Assembly: GCA_026392325.1 (NCBI GenBank)
Contig: JAPLCH010000144.1
Location: 1 to 11,590, forward strand
Direction of reading: 5' to 3'
DNA length: 11,590 bases
Source: Solirubrobacterales bacterium
GTDB taxonomy: Bacteria; Actinomycetota; Thermoleophilia; Solirubrobacterales; Solirubrobacteraceae
The notes under the pieces were generated by a model that was not told the DNA's origin, ran no database searches, and saw nothing but the letters and a program-made list of their open reading frames with translations. Below are positions 6,676-11,590 of the stretch, piece by piece. A program made the translations under genes and the position numbers. Every line of letters begins with the position of its first letter. Within the stretch, counting starts at the first letter, position 1.

Positions 6676-7304
6676 CAGCGGCCCGAAGCTTTGCCGACCC
6701 AGATGGAGGGCCGGCGATAACACTTGACCATCACGGCGCAGATGTTGCTGCCATGGAGCTCGCTGCGATCTCCGTCCTTCAATCGGTCCCCGCAGAGGTT
6801 TGGGATGGAACTCCTCCAGTTCCGATCAACTGGATTGTCAAGGAGCTCTATGGTCTCCATGTGATGAACCATGGGGACATCGCTTCAGTTGTCGGCGTAA
6901 AGCTGGATGAAGGCAAAACAATGTCCGGGCTGCTGCTCCCAGATCGGGGAGTGATCCTTGTGGACGAGGGCGAGTTGGCGAAGTGGCCGAACAGGAAGCG
7001 GTTCACCATGGCCCATGAACTGGCCCATTGGATTCTCCACCGTGACGCCCCTCCGAGCAAGGAAACCCCGAGGGCGACCATCATCAGTTCCGACGGGGTG
7101 CGAAATGATGACCCCCTGCCCCTTGCCGAAGCAGAGGCAAACGCTTTTGCAGCTGCCCTGCTCCTCCCCGCGGCCTTGTTCAGGCCAGCTTTTGCAGCCT
7201 GTGACGGTGACTTTCCAACGCTGATTGACGAGTTTGCAAGTACGAACGCTGCCCTTGAACGCAGGTCAAAGACGCTCGGCGTTGGGGCGGCAAACTCAGC
7301 CTGA
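6672..7304 (+). CDS. ImmA/IrrE-type zinc metallopeptidase (M78 family)
   Basis: A 210-residue cytosolic protein with the hallmark zinc site of the ImmA/IrrE family. It has HELAH at residues 115-119 (FTMAHELAHWILH) and the third-ligand region EAEANAFAAALLLP at 153-166, where one of the two glutamates is the expected ligand. The N-terminal part (52-100: INWIVKELYGLHV...GVILVDEGEL) matches the usual lead-in with its beta-strands. In characterised relatives the enzyme cuts a partner XRE-family repressor: ImmA cuts ImmR in ICEBs1, and IrrE cuts DdrO in Deinococcus. Here the gene overlaps the XRE-type gene by four bases, and a G-run directly before the ATG may take part in initiation. There is no integrase or phage gene nearby, so this looks like a chromosomal stress switch rather than an element-borne one. 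Confidence 0.9.
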   Translation: MTAARSFADPDGGPAITLDHHGADVAAMELAAISVLQSVPAEVWDGTPPVPINWIVKELYGLHVMNHGDIASVVGVKLDEGKTMSGLLLPDRGVILVDEGELAKWPNRKRFTMAHELAHWILHRDAPPSKETPRATIISSDGVRNDDPLPLAEAEANAFAAALLLPAALFRPAFAACDGDFPTLIDEFASTNAALERRSKTLGVGAANSA

Positions 7305-7310
7305 GGGTGT

Positions 7311-7330
7311 AACTGCCCGAAGGGTCAGTT
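7311..7330. terminator. possible bidirectional hairpin between convergent genes
   Basis: AACTGCCCGAAGGGTCAGTT folds as an AACTG/CAGTT plus CCC/GGG stem with one bulged T and a GAA loop. It lies in the 20-bp gap between the protease gene and the convergent 151-aa gene and covers the latter's stop codon. The location suits transcription termination in either direction. No T-tract follows, so it is at best a weak intrinsic terminator. Confidence 0.4.
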
Positions 7331-7780
7331 GTCGGAACCGAGGCGGTCCCAGCAGTACAGCCCGACACATTCCTCGGCAAGCTCGCGACAACGGGCATCG
7401 GAAAGCCACGGAAGGACGGTTTCAAACCACTGTTCTTCGCCAACACCCTGGTCGAACGCATCTTCGCCGCGCATTTCCGCAGCTAGACGGAGTGCCTCTC
7501 GGCGGTTCTCGCCAAGGCTGTGGAATACGCCGGTCAGGAACTCACGGTTGGCTACTGGCTGGCCGACCTCGAGCGAGGCGTGCCAAGCGGCAAGCATGGA
7601 AAGGTCGTCCTCGTCCAGGTCATTGACTGCCTTTGCATAGTGCGTCGAAAGTTCGCCTTCGGGGATCTCGTCAACCCAAGCTCGAACGATCTCACCAAGC
7701 AGTTGGCGCCGTGCTTCTTTACCGACTGAATCGGCGATAACCCTGATTGCGTTCTGGGGTTCAATGAAGCAGAGTGACAC
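7325..7780 (-). CDS. hypothetical protein, 151 aa, no recognised family
   Basis: I do not recognise this protein. It is soluble, acidic and apparently mostly helical. It is rich in Glu, Ala, Leu and Trp (WVDEIPEGELSTHYAKAV; DLDEDDLSMLAAWHASLEVG; WFETVLPWLSDARCRELAEECVGLYCWDRL). Three cysteines lie near the C-terminus. There is no signal peptide or membrane segment. The GTG start at 7780 is supported by GGAGA with about 6 nt spacing; that site sits inside an 11-nt dyad (GGAGAATCTCC). It converges on the protease gene and follows the secreted-protein gene on the same strand after a 119-bp gap. Even composition and a good RBS argue for a real gene. Its function is unknown, and a link to the neighbouring sigma switch is possible but unsupported. 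Confidence 0.7.
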   Translation of the reverse strand: MSLCFIEPQNAIRVIADSVGKEARRQLLGEIVRAWVDEIPEGELSTHYAKAVNDLDEDDLSMLAAWHASLEVGQPVANREFLTGVFHSLGENRREALRLAAEMRGEDAFDQGVGEEQWFETVLPWLSDARCRELAEECVGLYCWDRLGSDN

Positions 7781-7791
7781 GGAGATTCTCC
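7781..7791. promoter_or_regulatory. RBS of the 151-aa gene inside an 11-nt dyad
   Basis: On the minus strand GGAGAATCTCC directly precedes the GTG start. It contains the Shine-Dalgarno GGAGA and its own inverse, GGAG/CTCC around a 3-nt loop. It fixes the start codon choice. It might lower initiation by folding on the ribosome binding site, though a 4-bp stem is weak. Confidence 0.45.
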
Positions 7792-7899
7792 AGTGGACTC
7801 GAATGGGCGGCGGACGGGTTTCACCTTACGGCCACCCCCTGACGACAAGACCCCATTTTGGTGTCCTGCCCGGAGATGACCCTGCTGTTTGCGGTTTCT

Positions 7900-10251
7900 T
7901 CATCCAACCGCCGTGACACTTATTGGCCGGGAAGTGAAGGCACCAAACGGATAGGCGCCTTCAGAGGGAACCACGCAGCGGATCGAATACTTGACCCTGC
8001 CCACAGCTGCCCTGAACCGGTAGGGGAGCTCCCAGTGACCGTCGGCCCCTGCTCGGGCTACGCCGAAGGTCTGCCAGCCCCGCTTCGGGATAGCGGCTTG
8101 GATGATCACAAGCTTGCCTCCTGAGGGAATCCACCCTCCTTCCAAAACACCAGAGAAGAGGGCCTTCGCACCCACCCTCACCGTGTTAGGTGACATGCGC
8201 AGAGTTGTCGTTGCCGCCACGCGGATTTGCATCTGGGCGGCCGTGGCCAGATCCCTCCGGTTGCCCGCATAAGAAACTCGAATGCGTCTGCCAGGGCCGG
8301 CGGCAATCGAAAACCGGAACCGCCCCGCATGGTCGGTTGTCGCAGTTGAAACCGCCGCCCAAACAGAGCCCGCCGCACTCGTTACTGCGTCAAGGGAGAG
8401 AAGGCCGGCGGCGACAGGCAGCCCGTCGCGGTCCAGCAGGCGGCCTGAGACAGCGGAACCCTGCCCATGCGCGAGGGTGAACAGGGAAGACGGGGAAGCA
8501 CTTGCGCCGACCCCTTCCCCCATGTGAGCCTCAATCGTCGATGGTCCTCTCAATGGGAGGGTCACGAGCGCAGGATCGTGGACAACCGTCCGATCACTGG
8601 TTGTCACATTCCCCGCGGCGTCAGTCGCAGTCGCCTCAAACTCCCAGACCCCAGGAGCGAGGCCCTTGTCATCAATCAGCCCGACCGCCCGGGTTCCCTT
8701 GAGCTCCATCGCCAACGGAATCCATTCGCCACCGGCTATGGGACGCATCCTGACTTTGACTGATGTCAAACCGGAAGTCACATCACTTGCCTCCACCCGC
8801 ACGACCCTCGGATCCGCCACATCTTGGGGCAGGAACACAACGTGCTCTGGCGGAGTGCTGTCTAGCCTGATACTTCCCTCAAAGCGCCCGGATCGGTTGC
8901 CGGCAGCGTCTGTGAAGGACGCCGCGACGTTGTGCACGCCGTCGGTGTCAATGACCACCTGAGCGGAGTCCCCGGCCTCAGCGTCAACCAGTCCCCCATC
9001 AACCCAAAGGCGGGCTTCGGCATTGCTGTCTTCTGACGCCCCCATCCCCGAAAGCGCTGACTGGTCCCTGCCCACGACCGAGACAGTCATTGGAAGCCGT
9101 TGCCAACCGTCCTGAATACCGCCTAGCGCCGCAGTTGGGGGTGTGTCGTCAACGCGAACCTTGACCAAAGTGGAGGTCTTGGAAGTGATGCCCGCTCCGC
9201 TCACCGTGCGGAACCGAACATCTGAAATGCCTTCCGGAAAGTCAGCCAGTGAGATCCCCTCTTCACCTACGGCCAGATTGATGTCAAGATCGGGGTCGGT
9301 CCCGAGGGCCCACGACCAACCCGCGGTCCCTGACGGAAAGAGCACGTTGGAGCTGACGTCTGGCTTGAGCCGCGTGAGTCGAGCGCGCTCCCTGGTCATC
9401 CAACCAGAAGGCCCCGAGACCGCAGGCGCCGGGGGAGCTGCGTTGTCAAATCGGAGCTTCGCCGCAGGAGAGCCGGAGCCGGTATCCACGTTTCCAGATG
9501 CGTCAGTCATGAAGATGCGGGCCTCCCATTCCCCCCTTGCCGGAACTCGGACGATCGCCGTGGAAAAACCAGCCTCGTCGGCTGTTACGGACTGGTCCGC
9601 AAGACAGTCTCGGGGCTCTGCTGTGGCGCGGCAGACCTCAAGCCGTGAGGAAACAACTGGTGAAGCACCATCAGGCTGGTCAGTGGACCAGCGGAGCTGG
9701 AATCCGGGCGAAACGCGCCATCCGTCCCCGCCCTCGACCGCTGGAGCAGCGGCTGATGTGGGGATGGAGCCGTCGATCCCAATCGTTCTCGAGACGCGTG
9801 TCCGGTTGCCAGCCGCATCCAAAGCTTCAACTGAGTACTCCGACCTCCCGGCAGGGGCTTGCCCGTCACTTCCAATAGGGACGTCAAGCGAGCGGTCAGC
9901 GCAGGGCCGCGGCCTCGTGAAATCACATGACTGAGCGGCAGTGCTGACGACAGATCCGTCGCGCAGGAGTCGAATCTGGGAAACCCCGCTTGCGTCGCTC
10001 GCATCAACGTGGATGACAGCGCCAGGCTTGACCCATGGCTCTGACCATGGATCTCCGCTGACTTTCAATGTGGGTCCAACAGGATCGTTCACCTGCACCC
10101 TCGCGTACCAGGTGGAAATCATCGCGTTCGGTCTGGTTCGGCCATCTCCCCCGTGACAGCTGTTGCTGGCGCAGTCAACCGCGATCCGAAGCCACGAAGC
10201 GTTCGCGACATCACGATGCAAGGGCAGGCTTCCCGTGACCCAGTTCCGCAC
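7900..10251 (-). CDS. large secreted protein with Ig-like repeats (main body, separated from its N-terminus by a frameshift)
   Basis: The body of an extracellular protein. The frame is open from 10413 to the stop at 7900, but the only start codon in it is a GTG at 10251, inside a conserved-looking region, so that start is probably artificial. Upstream codons read AWRFDAPAGTSVTGIDWAG and then GWAAHLQSS, clearly coding. After a Cys-containing N-terminal domain come repeated Ig-like/Big-type modules with the recurrent pattern DAAGN or DASGN followed by an ID/VD..PP linker (EALDAAGNRTRVSRTIGIDG; MTDASGNVD; VRVDDTPPTAALGG; FTDAAGNRSG; RLDSTPPEHV; ATDAAGNVTTS). Two further beta-sandwich-like modules close it (SGRLLDRDGLPVAAG...; FSGVLEGGWIPSGGKLVI...). 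No LPXTG, catalytic motif or C-terminal membrane span is seen. A surface or matrix protein is likely; the ligand is unknown. It follows the membrane-tethered sigma-factor gene. Confidence 0.8.
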   Translation of the reverse strand: MRNWVTGSLPLHRDVANASWLRIAVDCASNSCHGGDGRTRPNAMISTWYARVQVNDPVGPTLKVSGDPWSEPWVKPGAVIHVDASDASGVSQIRLLRDGSVVSTAAQSCDFTRPRPCADRSLDVPIGSDGQAPAGRSEYSVEALDAAGNRTRVSRTIGIDGSIPTSAAAPAVEGGDGWRVSPGFQLRWSTDQPDGASPVVSSRLEVCRATAEPRDCLADQSVTADEAGFSTAIVRVPARGEWEARIFMTDASGNVDTGSGSPAAKLRFDNAAPPAPAVSGPSGWMTRERARLTRLKPDVSSNVLFPSGTAGWSWALGTDPDLDINLAVGEEGISLADFPEGISDVRFRTVSGAGITSKTSTLVKVRVDDTPPTAALGGIQDGWQRLPMTVSVVGRDQSALSGMGASEDSNAEARLWVDGGLVDAEAGDSAQVVIDTDGVHNVAASFTDAAGNRSGRFEGSIRLDSTPPEHVVFLPQDVADPRVVRVEASDVTSGLTSVKVRMRPIAGGEWIPLAMELKGTRAVGLIDDKGLAPGVWEFEATATDAAGNVTTSDRTVVHDPALVTLPLRGPSTIEAHMGEGVGASASPSSLFTLAHGQGSAVSGRLLDRDGLPVAAGLLSLDAVTSAAGSVWAAVSTATTDHAGRFRFSIAAGPGRRIRVSYAGNRRDLATAAQMQIRVAATTTLRMSPNTVRVGAKALFSGVLEGGWIPSGGKLVIIQAAIPKRGWQTFGVARAGADGHWELPYRFRAAVGRVKYSIRCVVPSEGAYPFGAFTSRPISVTAVG

Positions 10252-10664
10252 GCACGCACCAGAACTGGGACCGCAGCCAAGAATCTGGCCCCTTGACGAC
10301 TGAAGATGGGCAGCCCAGCCCGCTCCATAGGTGGCGTACTCCCCCGCCCAATCAATCCCGGTAACGGAAGTGCCAGCAGGAGCGTCAAACCGCCATGCGG
10401 AGGCACTGTGCGGTCAGCAGTTGTGCTCCGCACCATCAGACCGTCAGCCGACCCAAACGCTGGGCAGCGCTGCCGCCCCACAAACCTGTCCCGATCCCCA
10501 AAGTCCGCAGTCCACGCGTGGTTGGCTCCGCCCGTTGCATCGCATGAGACAACTTCGTATGTTCGTGCGCTTGCTGTGGAGGCCGAGGTCGCGAAGACGG
10601 CGGCGATGGTCGCGAGCATCGTTCCTGTGGATCTGAGGTGCATTGCTTTTCCTTTCACGGTCAT
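10119..10664 (-). pseudogene. N-terminal signal-peptide fragment of the secreted Ig-like protein, out of frame with the body
   Basis: This frame encodes the true N-terminus. It has a basic start (MTVKGKAMHLR), a hydrophobic core (TMLATIAAVFATSA) and a likely signal peptidase site after STASA, giving a mature protein beginning RTYEVVSCDATGG. It stays sensible to about VRSTTADRTVPP (near 10400) and then becomes nonsense rich in Leu/Pro/Arg until its stop at 10119. The neighbouring frame takes over at AWRFDAPAG. The body frame differs by a -1 (or +2) shift, as expected from one missing or two extra bases near 10398-10404. The start at 10664 overlaps the sigma gene's stop as ATGA with GGAG upstream; an ATG at 10643 with AAAGGA before it is an alternative. 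This could be a true mutation or a sequencing error. Confidence 0.8.
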
Positions 10665-11590
10665 GGACCGAACTCCGGCTGGGTTTGCCGAACTGAGCTT
10701 GTTTTCGTTTGTTGCTGCCTGGTTGCAGATGTGGCCGTGGAAGAAGTTGGTGAAGGCGTCCGGGCTGCCGTTTCCGTTGCCCCCATCGGGTCAAATTCGA
10801 GCGCGGCTGGAGCCGGAGCAGGTTGGGCCTCTGGCTGTTTGGCAGGCGGCTGATCAGAAGGCGTCACTGGGCTCGCTGTTTCCGTTGTCTGCTGCGGATC
10901 AGAGGTGACCAGCGGCTTCGGCGCTGAATGGGTTGTGGATGCAGCGGCAGCAGGGGCCCGCTGGTCTGCAGTGGCTCGCACCTCACCGACCGCCGCTCCT
11001 CCAGAGGCAAGTGCTGCTGCTGACAAGGCAACAGCGGTCAGCTTCGTCGCTGATGCTGCCTCAATCGCCGTCTGTGCACGGGTTCCCGCGTACACAGTCC
11101 GCTCTGTCATCCACGCCGAGGAGGCGTGGAGCGCTCTGACGACGCGATCGTGCAGCACAAGGATGGCCGGGATGCCGAGCGCGAACCTCGGGCTAGCTGG
11201 TCTCCCGCCAGCGACCTCCCGTCGACAGGCGATACAGCGAGCTAGGTGCAGCCGCATTGCCTTGCTGGGGTGTGGAGCGTTGCCCTTGTCAGCTTGCGCT
11301 GCAAAGTAACTGAGGACTGCAGAGCACTCGCTGCCCCGATCAATTGAGGCAACCCGCTTCCGGAAGGCCTTGGACCCCTCTGTGATCAGGCGATTGACCT
11401 TGGTGTAAGTCCAGCCGTTGGCAGCTGCAATCTCCTGATAGGAAAGTCCCTCAGCCTGAAGCAGAAGTGCCTCCGCCTCCGTCGGCTTGATGGTGCTCAG
11501 TGCCTCACTGGCAACACTGAGTCGATCCAGGGCCTCAACCGTGTCCTCGGACCTTGACCGCCCCGCAATACGGTCCAGATCAGGTTCAGA
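10661..11590 (-). CDS. sigma-70 family protein with fused zinc-finger (ZAS-like), membrane span and extracytoplasmic tail; N-terminus beyond window
   Basis: The frame is open from the right edge (11590) for 309 residues, so this is the C-terminal part of a longer protein. Residue numbers count from the edge. Residues 18-80 match sigma region 4: a helix ending in IKPTEAEALLLQAEGLS, then the HTH YQEIAAANGWTYTKVNRLI and a basic helix (FRKRV). Next comes EC (C89) and, at 115-122, HLARCIAC, an HxxxCxxC motif as in zinc-binding anti-sigma (ZAS) domains. A moderately hydrophobic Ala-rich segment (about 183-203, KLTAVALSAAALASGGAAVG) is a probable membrane span. The last ~105 residues are a Pro/Ala/Thr/Ser/Gln-rich low-complexity tail, presumably outside. 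Region 2 must lie upstream. The stop overlaps the start of the secreted-protein gene by ATGA, so the two are co-expressed. The sigma and zinc calls are good; the membrane span is moderately supported. Confidence 0.82.
   Translation of the reverse strand, partial: SEPDLDRIAGRSRSEDTVEALDRLSVASEALSTIKPTEAEALLLQAEGLSYQEIAAANGWTYTKVNRLITEGSKAFRKRVASIDRGSECSAVLSYFAAQADKGNAPHPSKAMRLHLARCIACRREVAGGRPASPRFALGIPAILVLHDRVVRALHASSAWMTERTVYAGTRAQTAIEAASATKLTAVALSAAALASGGAAVGEVRATADQRAPAAAASTTHSAPKPLVTSDPQQTTETASPVTPSDQPPAKQPEAQPAPAPAALEFDPMGATETAARTPSPTSSTATSATRQQQTKTSSVRQTQPEFGP

Noticed and set aside
6672..7304. ICEBs1-like integrative element or prophage regulation region
   Set aside because: The ImmA-type protease suggested it, but there is no integrase, excisionase, relaxase or phage gene, and the neighbour is a sigma factor.
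9143..9934. 263-codon open frame on the plus strand opposite the secreted-protein gene
   Set aside because: Low-complexity Ser/Pro/Ala/Arg composition is typical of the antisense of a GC-rich gene, and the minus-strand frame has clear Ig-like repeats.
10380..10440. Programmed -1 frameshift in the secreted-protein gene
   Set aside because: No X-XXY-YYZ slippery heptamer or downstream pseudoknot could be seen near the junction; mutation or sequencing error is simpler.

Overview
The window looks like chromosomal DNA of a high-G+C actinobacterium. The best guess is a member of the Thermoleophilia/Solirubrobacterales. The pointers are an actinobacterial wax ester synthase/diacylglycerol acyltransferase with a lysine/alanine tail, a FadE-type acyl-CoA dehydrogenase, FxsA, a MIP18-family protein, and a sigma factor carrying its own zinc-finger and membrane tail beside a large secreted Ig-like-repeat protein. 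The taxonomic placement is an inference from gene content. I see no tRNA, rRNA, CRISPR array, transposase or phage gene.

Layout. (1) 1-2340, minus strand: an apparent operon of an acyl-CoA dehydrogenase, a 65-aa single-span membrane protein that overlaps its 3' end, and ispH, which runs off the left edge. (2) 2451-4202, plus strand: a divergent WS/DGAT-family acyltransferase. It has an intact HHxxxDG motif, seems to lack a segment near the usual NVPGP motif, and carries a ~150-residue histone-H1-like tail. (3) 4203-4461: a convergent intergenic region filled by two near-identical 65-nt palindromic repeats. (4) 4462-4758, minus: a MIP18/DUF59 Fe-S assembly-type protein. (5) 4830-7304, plus: fxsA, then a tightly overlapping three-gene set of an ECF-like sigma factor, an XRE-type HTH protein and an ImmA/IrrE-type zinc protease. 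(6) 7325-7780, minus: an unrecognised 151-aa protein, convergent with the protease gene across a small hairpin. (7) 7900-10664, minus: a large secreted Ig-like-repeat protein whose reading frame is broken near its start. (8) 10661-11590, minus: the C-terminal part of a sigma-70-family protein. Its region 4 is followed by an HxxxCxxC anti-sigma-type zinc motif, a probable membrane span and a Pro/Ala/Thr-rich tail. It overlaps the secreted-protein gene by ATGA.

How the parts work together. The most interesting point is two differently built sigma-factor switches about 3.4 kb apart. The first is sigma / HTH protein / ImmA-type protease, all coupled by 4-bp overlaps, which suggests release of the sigma factor (or of repression) by proteolysis inside the cell. 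The second is a one-polypeptide sigma factor with a zinc-finger restraint and a membrane anchor, coupled to the gene of a secreted surface-type protein, which suggests control from outside the cell. The left half is lipid and isoprenoid metabolism (acyl-CoA oxidation diverging from acyltransfer into neutral lipid, plus IspH). All functional links are inferred from gene order.
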